Made by a program: the position numbers and the translations under genes. From positions 4,185,155 through 4,249,154 of the forward strand of contig VZTJ01000523.1 in the NCBI GenBank assembly GCA_013397795.1: a stretch of 64,000 bases of DNA, in the 5' to 3' direction. The stretch is from Orthonyx spaldingii. Its lineage: Eukaryota; Chordata; Aves; Passeriformes; Orthonychidae. Positions 1 to 11,035 of the stretch are shown piece by piece; within the stretch, counting starts at the first letter, position 1; the number at the start of each line of letters is the position of its first letter. Under the pieces are notes generated by a model, which saw nothing but the letters and a program-made list of their open reading frames with translations, made no database searches and had not been told where the DNA came from.

Positions 1-2445
1 TTGGGGCAATTCTCCTCATGTTTGGGGCTACCAGTACGCAGAACACCCCTGCTCCTGGCTGTAGTGAGGTGCTGCTTGGAAGCTGAAGGTGCTCCTGGGA
101 TGCTGCCTCTACCTGACAGTGAGAGGGGCCACTTGTGGTGCCACCACAAAAGCCTCAACCTCCAAACAGCCTCTCTGCATCTTACCTGCCTGTCCTAGGC
201 CTGGTTTATCACCTAAACCAGGATAATTAAGATGTTTCCTTTGCTTCTGGTCTGCCAGGACCAGTGGAGTTGTTCTTGCTCCTGCTGTTTTAACCCCTTC
301 AGGGAGGAAGGTGGGCTTGCTGCTGGCTATGGTTGTGCTCAGTGGCTTTCCCACCTGCCCAGAGCTGCCCCTGTTTTTTCTGGCTCATCCCTCCTTGCTG
401 TACAGCACCTGGGTTATGATTTGGGGTTACCAGTGTGCCTTGGGTACCACTGCCCAGAGTCACACTGAGCCAGTGGTGCCAGTAGCCCCAGCTGCAGGAA
501 TGGGGAGAATGGAAAGAGGAGGGATGTCATTACTCTGCTTCATAGTCTGTCCTGTCTGGAGCTGAAAACTTGATTTATTTATTTTCTTCTCTAATTTTAA
601 AAATACTTGCACCTGTTTGTCTGTCTGTCTGTGCCTTGGGAGGGGACCTGCCCAACAGCCCTTTCCCCCCTCCTGGAGTTGCTCACCTCTGCCAGCGCCT
701 CTCAAGCCCTTTCTCTTTTGCTTTGTAGCTCCCACTGAAGCAGCGATTGCCTGGTTGTGTCCAGGGAGTCTGTGCAGGAGCTGATGTGGCTGTTCAGAGG
801 TGAGTTGGGAAGGTAAGCTCATGTCCCACCTGCTCCAAAATACCTGCAGCGTCTGCAGCCCTCTGGGTAAGTGCAGGTCCCTGTGACATGCATGTCCCTT
901 CTTGGGTACTGCAGGTAATACCTTGCAGATGTTCAGGTGAACTCAAATTATCCTGTTCAGCTGCCAATTTCTGACTTAAGGTTGAGTTTCTAAAGCAGGA
1001 ACTAAGTTTGAAAGAAGCTGAAGTGTGAGATGGGATGATTCAAACATGGAATTTACTACTGCCTAAAGTTTTGATGCTGTCATGTCATAAACATACATAT
1101 TTTCTCAGATACATATTTCACTGCCTATCCTAAATTTCCAGTTGCCCAATACTTGGTGTGAATGTTGATTTTCCCTCTGTGCTAGAGGCTGGTGGAGGTG
1201 TATTGAACCCTTGCTTTGAAAAGCCCTCCTTACTGAAGAGAGCTCTTGCCCTTGTTGTCGAACTAGGCAAAAGTCTGGTTTATATAAATATAAAAACATT
1301 AATTAAACTGTGAACCTCAAACACCATCAAAATGGATTCTAAAGCTGAACGTGTTTGCTGTTGCTTTTTTCTTTTGGAGTCACTTGAAGAGATGAAAGAA
1401 ATAAGATTGCACAGGTACAGTCAAGTAAAACATTGTTACAGAAGCAATTAATGGTAATATTATGTGGGGGTTGTTTTGATTTAGCTCGTACAGATTTAAC
1501 CCTGGGTACGTGTTGGCTTTGCAGCAAGGAGCAGTTGCTCATTAGGGAGTTGGCCCTGGTGCTGTCAGTGTTGAGGACACTGAAGTGGTGAAAATATACT
1601 GCTTTGTTTTTGGCAAATATGTAATTTAAAATTTGAAATCACTTGGCGTGGGTCACAAGAGCTTTTGAAATTCCTATTTTTAAGTTTGCTAAAGAGGCAG
1701 GGACTTGGTGGCGCGTTGGGCACAAGGGGATGGCACAAGAATTCAAACCCAAGGCGTCATTTCTGTGTTCAGGTTTTTTTGTGATGCTTTTTAAGAAAAA
1801 GAATTGAAGGAAGTTGTCACATAACTGGGGGGGGAAGGTTGGAAGGAAACACAAAAATATCAGTCTGTCTGCACAGCTCCCATGCAGCCCTGGCAGGCTG
1901 GTGTGTAAGAGCCACTGGCAGCTCCTTCTGCAGGGCTGCAGCCCCTCCCTGCCCTGCTCTGGTACAGGCAGGGAAGGTGATGAAGTTCCAGAGATCTTTA
2001 ATTTCTGGTCACATAAGGTTTGTCCATTGACATGGTAAATAAGCATCATCTAGTCTTCTTAAAAATAAAGATTTTTTTTAGGTATCTCAAAAGTCAAATT
2101 GAGTTGAATAAAAGTATTTTAAGGAAGATTTAACAGGTTTCAACTGTTGGAATCTGGATTTATTTATCTGAAATATTAACATTGTGACTTCTGGAAAATC
2201 CTTGATGTTCAGCGTCACCTAAGAGGAAAGTACAAGGTAACATTTCCCCACAGACCATTTGGAAGGGCTGGGAAGTTCTACAGGCTCTTCACAGTAGCAA
2301 AAGCAACAGATCTGCTGGATCTGAAAGTGTATTATTTGCTGGGACCCAAAACTAAGTGTGGTTTGGGGCTGGGGGAACAGTTAATTTCTGATCTTGTTTC
2401 TGAAACTGGTTTGTTTGCACTGTATAACTGCTTGTTCTCTTATAG
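1..2445. other. Left-edge region without a recognised protein gene
   Basis: I see no exon of a known protein gene here. The short open frames are not supported by splice context or by any family I recognise. Contents: one exon-like segment with good splice signals (729-799, listed separately), AATAAA hexamers on the plus strand at 2,064-2,069 and 2,107-2,112, and otherwise ordinary sequence. Because the microRNA hairpins downstream are on the plus strand, this stretch is probably upstream sequence or intron of their primary transcript. That is inference. Confidence 0.4.
729..799 (+). other. Possible exon of the miR-15c/16c host transcript
   Basis: A pyrimidine-rich tract ends in tttgctttgtag at 728. 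It is followed by 71 bases and then a consensus donor, cagag|gtgagt, at 800. One frame is open across all 71 bases, but the peptide (beginning LPLKQRLPGCV) matches no family I know, so I treat it as a possible non-coding exon. It is on the same strand as the microRNA hairpins about 1.9 kb further on. RNA evidence is needed; chance splice-like pairs of this quality do occur. Confidence 0.28.
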
Positions 2446-2570
2446 TTACAGACTGTCTGATAGCACCCGTGAAGAAAAAAACCCCTGTCCTGTGGTGGTA
2501 ATGCATGCATGTTAAATGTCTTCATTGTAGGGTGTTCTTCAGTTCTTGATATCGTGGTTTAAAAAAATTA

Positions 2571-2590
2571 TATATATACATATATATATT
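2571..2590. repeat. TA-rich simple repeat
   Basis: Short alternating TA tract (tatatatacatatatatatt) about 40 bases upstream of the miR-15c hairpin. Confidence 0.8.
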
Positions 2591-2625
2591 CAAAATACCA
2601 TTTGGAATGTCAACATTCAGTGGGC

Positions 2626-2705
2626 TTTGAGGAGATGTAGCAGCACATCATGGTTTGTAGGGACAAGGAGATACAGACCATTCTGGGCTGCCTCATTACC
2701 TCAAG
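2626..2705 (+). ncRNA. MIR15C: miR-15c precursor hairpin
   Basis: The 5' arm carries tagcagcacatcatggtttg (from 2,638; mature product about 2,638-2,659), which is the miR-15 family sequence with seed AGCAGCA and, as I recall it, matches chicken miR-15c. The 3' arm (about 2,674-2,695, beginning cagaccattctgggctgcct) pairs back along most of the duplex, and the stem closes with tttgagg against cctcaag at the base. The loop is about 14 bases. It lies about 340 bp upstream of miR-16c on the same strand, the usual paired miR-15/miR-16 arrangement. Family role: repression of cell-cycle and survival genes through the shared seed. This is the positional counterpart of mammalian miR-424. Confidence 0.93.
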
Positions 2706-3049
2706 GATAAGACAAGAAAGTGAGCTTCTGGTTATCATAGATGTGGAAGCTAACACATTCCCATGTATCTCGTTAGTTCAGGTATGTGTAGACACCTTCT
2801 CTTGGTGCTTGTACGGTGCACACCCTTTGCAGCTACAAATGCATCCCCTGTGAGCTCATGTGTCTGTGGCCCTGCAGGCAGGAAGGACTTGCAGCTCCTT
2901 TTTGTTCTCCAACATGGGCATGACCACATCCTATTCCATACCTACCCCTCACCTATTGCTCTTTGATCCTTTCCCTGGCACAGGATTGGCCAGGGAACCC
3001 TTGCCCTGTGTTTGGGGCAGAGAGGGGGGTCTGGAGGCCGTGGAGAGCT

Positions 3050-3137
3050 GTCAGCAGTGCTCTAGCAGCACGTAAATACTGGAGTTTGGGATTGCCTGTT
3101 GCTCTCCAGTATTGCATTGCTGCTTTAGTGAGGCTGG
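3050..3137 (+). ncRNA. MIR16C: miR-16c precursor hairpin
   Basis: The 5' arm contains tagcagcacgtaaatactgg (from 3,063; mature about 3,063-3,084). It is miR-16 with C in place of the final-third T of miR-16-1, which is how I recall miR-16c. The 3' arm (about 3,104-3,126, ctccagtattgcattgctgc) forms the passenger strand, and the flanks gtcagcagtgc and aggctgg resemble the base of the canonical miR-16-1 stem. It shares the AGCAGCA seed with the upstream miR-15c hairpin. It sits on the strand opposite HPRT1, downstream of and convergent with it, as miR-503 does in mammals. Confidence 0.95.
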
Positions 3138-3224
3138 AAATCGGTCCCTGCCGCAGGAGCCGGGGCTCTGGCTGTTGGGGTCCCTCTGTGGCACCCCCAC
3201 GGTGCTTCCCACACTTCCCACCCC

Positions 3225-3230
3225 AATAAA
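3225..3230 (+). terminator. Poly(A) signal, probable end of pri-miR-15c/16c
   Basis: Canonical AATAAA 88 bases after the miR-16c stem, followed by tggtgtcgtc (3,261-3,270) as a GT-rich downstream element. The spacing is right for cleavage near 3,245-3,250. Whether the transcript ends here or at another AATAAA further on (4,436) cannot be told from sequence. Confidence 0.5.
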
Positions 3231-4435
3231 CCACTGCGGAGGCAGCAACCAACCAGGGCTTGGTGTCGTCAATGGGGAAGGGCAGGGGCTGCACCCCAGC
3301 ACTGCTGGTGGGTACGCAGTGCCGCAGCCCAGGCGTGGAGGGGGCAGGGAGCACTGCCCACTGTCCAGGAGCTGGTGATGAGCCCTTCCCTGGGCTCTGG
3401 GGGGAGGGAGGACCTGGGGCTGCACAGGGGCAGTGCTGGCCCCTGGGTGTGCCCATCTCAGAACCTGGGGTGGGGCCGTGGGGGACATTGGGGGGTGCAA
3501 GAGCTGGTGGGGACCAGAGCTTCAGCTGGGTGAGAGGGAGGGATCCTGTCGTTGTTCCTGGGGTGGTCCTGGGGAAGCCCTGCTGCAGGAGGCATCATCT
3601 TTCCCCAAATTTCTGCAGCTGCCCCAGCCTCTGTCAGGATACCCCAGCTCAGGCACAGCCGGCACAGGAGGGCTGCTGGTGCCCAGCGGCATCTGGCACC
3701 ACTTGGGCTATGGTGGAAAGGGTTGGAACCACCTGAGGATTTGCCTGCAGACCTACCACTGCAGCAGTGAGCTCCTCCAGAACTGTCCCAGCCCCATGGT
3801 GAAAGGTTTTTTTCCTTAACATTGCACCACTTGAAGCTTCAAAAGAGCACTGGAATAGACACAAGAGCCACCAGAGGGTCAGGGACGCTTCTGGGAAGGG
3901 CTGGGGTGGTGCGTGCTTGGTCAAGATTCATCTCCAACGGTGGGAGCGGGCTTGTCTGTCCTGCCAGTGATGGTGCATCATTAACAGCCCCAGTCTGGCA
4001 GCCTCCTGGTGGTTGTAAATTCCAGAACATTTGTTTTTTCAGCTATTTTAAGGAATTACTAACTCACAGCCAGTAGTTGTAGGGCAGGGGAAAATCCTCT
4101 TGCTGATTTGCAACTTCAGTCCCAGCTCCTGGTCTGTGCAGGGAGCATCGGCACGAGGCACCCCTGGAACACAGATGTCTCTGGCATGGGAGCTGCAAGG
4201 GGGGTGTGCGTGGGGAGGAGCAGCTTTTAAAAGCCTCTGCCCTCAAAGGGGTCAAACTCACAATGTTTGGGCACGCAACCGATGCATTCTAAACCAGACC
4301 CTGGTATTCTTCCACTTGTGTCTGTAAAATGGTTCTTTCCCACTCAACAAGTCAAGCCATTAATTGCCGTATACCACACTGCTTTCCCTCAGGAAAATAA
4401 CTTGATGAGTGACTTGGTTAACAGGGAAATTGATC

Positions 4436-4441
4436 AATAAA
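4436..4441 (+). terminator. Possible poly(A) signal
   Basis: AATAAA followed directly by gttggtaattgtctgt, a GT-rich context. It could be a distal 3' end of the plus-strand microRNA host transcript. No gene body is otherwise visible here. Confidence 0.2.
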
Positions 4442-5509
4442 GTTGGTAATTGTCTGTACATTTATATTAATTTTGCATCAGTTTGGTTTTTTTTAAAGAA
4501 AGGTTTCTATTGACATTTACAGGTGGAGTGTAAGATTTGAAATTTCTTTTACTTTTTTTGGACCATTTCTGTTGTGGTCAGTTTGATTTTACTCAGCTAG
4601 AAAAAGACGTTTTCACCTTGTTCACAAACTGAAGACTCCTGCTAAAACTGCTTTCAGGCGACAGTCTCCTGCCAGGATCAAAACGGGCGTAATGGCAGAG
4701 TAAAAGCAGCACAGCGTTTAGGGCAAGAATAAAATATAGAGGCTAAATCAAGGCAATAGGAGCCCAGGGGACAGAGAAAAATGCACCGACGGAGGTGGCT
4801 GTGCAGGGGGTGAGCAGCAGGAGCTGTGGCAGTGATGGATGTGCCATAACCGGGGCACGGGGGTGTCGGGAGTGAGGGCTGAGGGCGCAGGACGGGGCTC
4901 CGCGGCTGCCCGGCTCCCAGGACTTTGTGTGGAGCTCTGCTCGAGATACTTCAGGATATTGCCAGTCATTAATACAGAAAGTCCGGGGGGCAGACATCCA
5001 GCTGTGCTTTTCTCTCTCAGAAGCTGGGGAAGCTCCTTATTTTTCCCTAAGATATAGAAGTTTGCCTTTGACTCAAGTGCAAGTTGACTGCCTTACTGCA
5101 TTTAAGCACAAACCACTTGGGAACAAAAAGCAATAAATGCCTTTGCAGGGCATTCCCCGGGCTGACCAGTCCCCCACAGACCCACATTGCAACTCTGTGA
5201 GGCATCTGCAGGGGGGCAGCAGCACAGGCAAAGCAGCCTGGGCGAACTTCTCTGTCCGTGTAGGATAAAGCAAGATGTGGGTTTTTTGTTTAAATGTGAA
5301 ACTTGCCACATCAGGAATGCTTGTGACGACTGCAGAGGAAAAGTCTTTGAGCTTCCTCAGTAGTTTTTGCTGTGATTTTATACACAAGCTGGAAGGCAGC
5401 AGTTCCCTGCGGTAGGTAAATACGTGCAACACATCATCACACCAGTGCATGGCTGCTGGGCTTAGAAGATAGTCATTAAGCCTCTAATGCACAAGTTTCT
5501 ACACTAATC

Positions 5510-5526
5510 TTTTTTTTTTTTTTTTT
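5510..5526. repeat. Poly-T run
   Basis: Uninterrupted T homopolymer of about 17 bases. No adjacent SINE or LINE body is recognisable. Confidence 0.85.
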
Positions 5527-6719
5527 AATTCCCCCAGACCAAAACTCTCTCAGGTGCTAAGGCTGAGGTTGTGTTGCTCTGCTCACAGTACCAGGTACCT
5601 CTATTAGAGGTGGTGGTGTGGAAGTCAAACGAGGTGTTGCAGATTCCTGTAAACACTGGAAAAGCAACCCAAAAAGCCACCTTATCTACCTTCAGCATTT
5701 TCCTGCTCACCTCCTTTGATGTAGAAGGAATTTTTGGCAAATGTTGGCAGCTCATTGTGGTATCCAGCATTATCTTGCTTTCCTTGCACTTCTTGCCCAC
5801 CCACCTCTGCTTTTCCTCAGCTCACATCCAGCGTGTTGGGAGCCAGGACTGGCTTTGGCAGGTGTTTGTGCAGTGCCTTGCACAACAGCAACTCCCAGTG
5901 CCTGATGTTAATGACTTCAGGTCTTGCTCTTTGCACTACAGAGACCTTTCCTATGTCTCCCTCTCTTAGCAGGGTAGGAGGCTCTGGCTGGGTACCCAGC
6001 TGTGCAGCTGCCTCCAGCGCAAAGCTGCACAAAGAAAAAAATCTTGGATTAAATTAGGTGTGGCAGGTATCAGCCACATGGCAAAACAGAAGCCAGCTCA
6101 CCTCTCCCGTGAGGGTTTACTAAAGTGATGATGATGACCAGTGCAAACGATGGCTCTGGCGCCCTGATGACACAATGGTTCTTGGCAACAAACTCACCCA
6201 ATGGAAGAAAAACAAATTCAAGTATTTTATTTTCGGAAGCAAAGTGTAAGACATTGCTCTCAGCAATTTCTCATGTAAACCCATCCTTGTGGCTGTTCAA
6301 GTAACAGGATACTGAAGATCACTCAAACTACAATTCAAGTAGAGCATATATTCATTTATAAACTGTCCAGAGTGAGTTCTCATGCCATATGGTCTATAAG
6401 AGAAAATAGCTTCCCCCTCATACTGAAAAGAAATTATTTGAGTGTGCAGGACTGCCAGGTAAGGTCTGATGGGGATGTGGAAGACCCAGCTCGGCAAGAG
6501 GGGAGTTGTGATTATGCAATAATAGAAAGCACAGGGTGGTTTTCTAATTGCAAGGTAAGGAGTTTACACCACAGAAGATCTTTCTACCCCGTATTTTGTA
6601 TTCTCTGATTGCTACGGGGTATTTTGCGTTTTGTGAATGGAGGTGGAAAACTTGTCATGAAAAGAAACTGGGGATGAAAGATCTGATAAAGGCACTGCAG
6701 TGAACATTTACAAGCTCAC

Positions 6720-6736
6720 ACAGACACACACACACA
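6720..6736. repeat. CA microsatellite
   Basis: Short (CA)n tract, interrupted at its left end (cagacacacacacacac), running into a C-rich stretch. Confidence 0.85.
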
Positions 6737-6779
6737 CCCCCATTACCCTCCTCCTCTCTGCCTTAGGGTCGGCTTAGTC

Positions 6780-7130
6780 ACGTCCCAGTTCCTCAGATGG
6801 GAAACAGGCAAGCGAAGCATCAGCATCGCTGCTCTGGCACTTCCCGGATCCCCAGGAAATGCGTTCTGTCGATGCCCAGGCAGTCTGTTCCCGGGGATAA
6901 GGATTTCATCCCGCTCCAAGCTGCGGGACAGCCGAGCCAACCCCTCGTGCTTCTGCCAGCCCTGCCCCGCAGCCCCCGCTGGCCGAGCTCACCGCGGCAC
7001 AGGCGGAATTCCCTGCGGATCCCGGGGCAAACCCAGCCCCACAGCACCACCCACGCCCCTTCCCCTCAGGCAGGATCGATGGGGGGACACGGGGCCTTCC
7101 GTGGCAGGGCTGGAACAGGCGAATTAAACA
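6780..7130. other. GC-rich block with CpG sites, no gene assigned
   Basis: This segment is clearly richer in G+C and in CpG dinucleotides than its AT-rich surroundings (for example cccggggataag, ccgagctcaccgcggcac, gatcccggggc). Open frames of 76-148 codons exist on both strands, as expected in GC-rich DNA, and none resembles a known protein. It may be a small orphan CpG island or an enhancer. Confidence 0.35.
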
Positions 7131-10100
7131 GGGTGATTTCACTGCCACCAGCAGCAGAATATCGTGGGAGAACTGTTTTGCCTCGGTTTCTTCCAAAATC
7201 CTGTAGCATTCCCGCTGCTGCTGCTGAGACTTCAGGATGGTAAATTGGGCACGGATGAGCTACCCAAGAAGCCACCTAAGAGAACTGGGGCTGGAAATGG
7301 CCGATTCCTTGTTTATATAGACAGTATCTACTGGAGTATTTTCCTGACTGTGAAGGGCTGGGCTGGGGAATCACAACCTGTGAGAGGGCACAGACTGTCT
7401 GGGAATCCCCTCACACACCCCTCATGCCCAAAGCTGTATCTTACAGGGACCATGATTTGCTACAGGTCACCTGCAGATATGCAGGAGACACACGAGGGTT
7501 GGTTCCCTTTCTGGTTACAGTGGGGACAAAATAAAGGTACCACTAATAATGACTTGTTAGATAAATACCAGCCTCTTCCTGGGACAGGCTGAACTACCTG
7601 CACCTTGATTTATTCACCATCACTGGCCTGCCTCTCCTACCTGGTTCCACATGGATTTCCACCTTCCAAGATGAAGTTTCAAATGATCAGTTGGTGTTTT
7701 ACTGGAGCAGAGCCCACACACAGAAGGGCAGTTGCAGTCACTCAAATGTGTCCCCAACACACAGCTTGCACCAGCCTTTCATCACCTGGCAGTTACTACC
7801 GTGATCCCTCTCTCAGCTTCTCTAGGGATGAAAATCCTCATAGCCAGTTCTTAGATTGTGCTGAATCTCTGTGCTTTTCTACCCTCTTCACCTTGGTGCC
7901 TGCAGTACCATGAGCTTATTGGGTACTGGCATCTTTATAGAGCTGGGAAGTGTTTCCCCATCAGCATACTCGTCAAACTGCATCTGCTTGGGTAATTAAT
8001 TATAATTTTTTTTTAAAAGAAAGAAGAAAGAAAAAAACCAGATCACAGTGATGTCTCGGCTTATAAAGGTGCTTGCCAAGAGTGGAGATCTGATCTTGCA
8101 AGGTGCAACCTGCACTGGAATTAAAGGCAGTCGGGCAGGGCAGACAGTCCTTTAATGCCTCGTAACCAGCTCCCTGTAAGCACTGTCAGCTCCTCGCTGC
8201 TGGATTAGTGCATGCTTGACAGGATTGTCAGAGCATAACAGACAATGAAACACCACCATTTAATCAATCAGGATATACAATTACAAGGCAGCTCAAAGAT
8301 CCTTATTTGCCTCAATTTTCAAAACCAGGACTGCCAAAAAAAAGCCCCAAGTGAAGTGCCAGCTCAGTTCACAAAGGCTTTTCATCGTATTTCTGTCTGA
8401 GCTACCAAAATGTACAGAAATGCCAGATGTCACAGGGAGAGACAGTGTAGCAAAGCCTGTAAATATTCGAAATTATTTTTCCAGCATACATTTGTGATTC
8501 ATAAAATATGGAACTATAATGAATTTCAAATGCCACATAAATGTTCAAATACAAGATATTCCTCTGTGCTTTCATAATGTTTTAACAATGTATGTCTGGG
8601 TCGCATAAAGGGTGTTTAACTTGCAAAGGTGTGACTAAACTCCCAGTTTTTTAACCAAAATTACCAAATAGAAAGTAACAATTGCAGTTTCAACATTTTT
8701 CAAGTGAGGATTTATCTTCCTGTTGTGAACACATAGGTGCTGTGAAAGGCTGTAGGAGGCAGAACTATTCTAGCAAGGGCGAGGGAATGGGTAATTTTTA
8801 TCTAAACAATTTTCAGAGATCAACAAAATCTTTTGAATAAGGAATCTCTCTGTGGTGATGAAGTTCATCTGACAAGCACCTCTGTGAAGTGAAAAAACCC
8901 CAGTGTCCGTTCCACAGCACCTGAAATGTGGGAACATTCAGTAAGATTTTAAGCATAGACCTTTTCCATCCGACACAGGTGGTATGGTAGAAGGCAGAGC
9001 TGGGCTGCTGCAGCATCACTCCTGGGGCCAGTGAGGCTCAACAGCATCTTCCCAAACCTCTCCTGTGACCACACAGTCCCTGCAATTCCAACAGAACGTG
9101 AATTCCCCGCTCCAGCTACAGTTTGAAAGATAAACCCCTTGTTATGACTAACTCAACCCCTCCTCTCCTTCCCAAATCACATAATGCAAATAATCGTCTT
9201 AACCATGACCGGAAAACCTTCCAGGAGACGGAGTGTTTCCTCTTCTTGGAGATGCACTGCATATTTTTGCAACAAGTCCCAGGTTCTTGAACAGGCAGAT
9301 ACACAAAGGCAATTTAGGACAAATCAAGAAATACAATCAGACTTTGTAGTGCATTGCAAGAAAAGCTCTTTGAAAGAATAACCTACAGTGTAATTATGAT
9401 CAGTGTTCTAATATTTTCTAAAGAGAATTCTGATTTACAAATAGCTCTCCCACAAATGTGGTCATCTGATCTGAATTACGCTGTGTAAGTTCATATTTTA
9501 GGTCTGCTATCACCATCGTTAATATTAGGTCAGCTGTAATTGAGCAGGCCATGGATGGGCAGTAGTGCAGTACTTGGAAAAGTACAGACCCAAACTTCAA
9601 AACCACAGAAAACTCTTTCAAAACAGAATCTTTCAAAAACTCCATTGTATATTAAGCACTGAGCAGCATTAAATCCAAAGCTGTAGTGGTGGAAGAATCC
9701 AGGTGCAGAAGTACGAGAACCAAAAAGCACAGCACAAAGACAGGTGTGAGCTGGGCTGCCACATTCAGAACTGGACTCCACATGAACAGAAAACTAATGC
9801 AACAAACCAAAATGATTACTTACAAAATGGCTGTGGGTTTTTGGGGGCTTTTTTCCCACATGGATATGTTTAATGAACATAGAACCTCCACTCTTCATTT
9901 TTGCCAAGAGAGAACAAAGGACAGTGCTTCAACTGTTCTCTCTGGAATCTGGTTTGGTTAGAGAACATCACTTGTTTCAATATCTTCCCACAGCACTTTT
10001 ATCATCTCTCTCTTAGACAGGGTTACATTAACCAAAAGCTCTACAAAGGTAACAAATGCAGTCTGCCTTCACTGTCACAAACACTTAGGAAAAGTATTAT

Positions 10101-10159
10101 TGAGAAGAAAATTTCAAGAGCACTTTAACATACAGAATGAATGGGCTAGATGTGTGGGG

Positions 10160-10987
10160 CTTATTTTAAAGAGACAGCCTTTATTTAAAGTACTTTGCTT
10201 TGTAGATCTTATAAAGTAAACACTACTTTTTTTTCCCACAAATATATTAAAATTGTTTAAATTTAAAAGGCAATTCCACAGACTGATGGATATTTTTAAA
10301 GAAAAAAAATCTGACAGAAATAGGCAGCTCAACTAAAACTAGATTTTAAACATTCTGTTTTGTCATTCCATCTTAAAAAAAATGAAAAAAGAAAAACACA
10401 CTTTTCACCCAGACTTCCTTTACAGCAATAAGGCAACTCCAGGAGATTTGAATGAGCTCCTTGGAGATTACAGATACTGTAACTGGCTGCTCCTCATGCT
10501 TTGTAACACCCAAAGGTGCAACTATCCATTAATCACAATCACATCTGTGCATTAAAATATAAAACTTAAATTACAGATTTTAAAAATATTACTAATAGAC
10601 TTCCCTATCATAAAATGTTTTACATTTACAGTACTTGAACTATTTCAGTTCTGGGTTGATGAGGTTTAAGCAATTTACCACTGCAAGAGTTAGACTCTGG
10701 AGCTCACAAACAGCACAACCCAACCAGGGGCAGCGATAGTCGGTAGAGTCATAGTGCAAATCAAAATAAGGAGTGCAGAACTGCACTAAGTGTTTACATT
10801 TCTAAAATATAAATGAACAAGACGAGCTCTTATATTGTACATGCAATAAATTACAGTAAGCACACGGCAATGGGGCTGGGGCATTCTACAAGTGTAGCTA
10901 GTGTACCAGAGTTGAAGCCTGTGAAAGATAGGACTCAGTAAACAAAACATTTCAAAGCTCTGTTGTCACAGCACTTGAACTCTGCTT
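10160..10987 (-). other. HPRT1: HPRT1 3' untranslated region
   Basis: The stretch downstream of the HPRT1 stop codon contains, on the minus strand, TTTGCACTATGA (10,749-10,760), followed after a short gap by GACTATC. This resembles a block in the mammalian HPRT1 3'UTR as I remember it. The UTR is AT-rich and has AATAAA at 10,185-10,180. The end near 10,160 assumes cleavage shortly after that signal; the true end could lie further left. Confidence 0.6.
10180..10185 (-). terminator. HPRT1: Probable HPRT1 poly(A) signal
   Basis: AATAAA on the minus strand (tttatt on plus) about 800 bases after the stop codon, followed by GGCTGTCTC and more AT-rich sequence. It is the best-placed canonical hexamer in the first 2 kb of downstream sequence. 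Confidence 0.5.
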
Positions 10988-11035
10988 TCATGCTTTGTAC
11001 TTCTGCTTCCCCGTCTCGCTGATCACACAGATATG
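10988..11035 (-). CDS. HPRT1: HPRT1 coding exon 9
   Basis: Acceptor TTTCAG before CATATC at 11,035. Encodes HICVISETGKQKYKA and stops with TGA at 10,990-10,988. 48 coding nt. Confidence 0.97.
   Translation of the reverse strand, partial: HICVISETGKQKYKA

Larger units (their letters stand above)
2446..3250 (+). other. Possible terminal exon of the microRNA host transcript
   Basis: A good acceptor (pyrimidine tract, tgttctcttatag, AG at 2,444-2,445) precedes a stretch that contains both microRNA hairpins. It ends just after an AATAAA at 3,225-3,230, with a GT-rich element (tggtgtcgtc) about 30 bases downstream. Read together, this could be a last exon carrying both hairpins. No coding frame is convincing. 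The exon boundaries are inferred; the hairpins themselves are not in doubt. Confidence 0.3.
3251..10159. other. Intergenic region between the microRNA locus and the HPRT1 3' end
   Basis: No recognised gene. Contents: a GC-rich tract at 3,260-3,720 with low-quality open frames on both strands; AATAAA with a GT-rich follower at 4,436-4,441 (a possible alternative 3' end on the plus strand); a poly-T run at 5,510-5,526; a CA-repeat at 6,720-6,736; a CpG-bearing GC-rich block at 6,780-7,130. From 8,000 to 10,160 the sequence is AT-rich and could include distal HPRT1 3'UTR, but I see no minus-strand AATAAA there better than the one at 10,180. Confidence 0.5.

Noticed and set aside
3260..3736. GC-rich plus-strand open frame of 158 codons after the microRNAs.
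   Set aside because: It starts beyond a poly(A) signal, has overlapping frames of similar length on both strands, and shows no recognisable domain.
5073..5450. Minus-strand open frame of 125 codons.
   Set aside because: No splice context, no family resemblance and no neighbouring exon; treated as chance.
6621..6642. ttttgcgttttgtgaatgg, sharing the first bases with miR-450a-5p.
   Set aside because: Only the first seven bases agree and no matching 3' arm is seen within hairpin distance.
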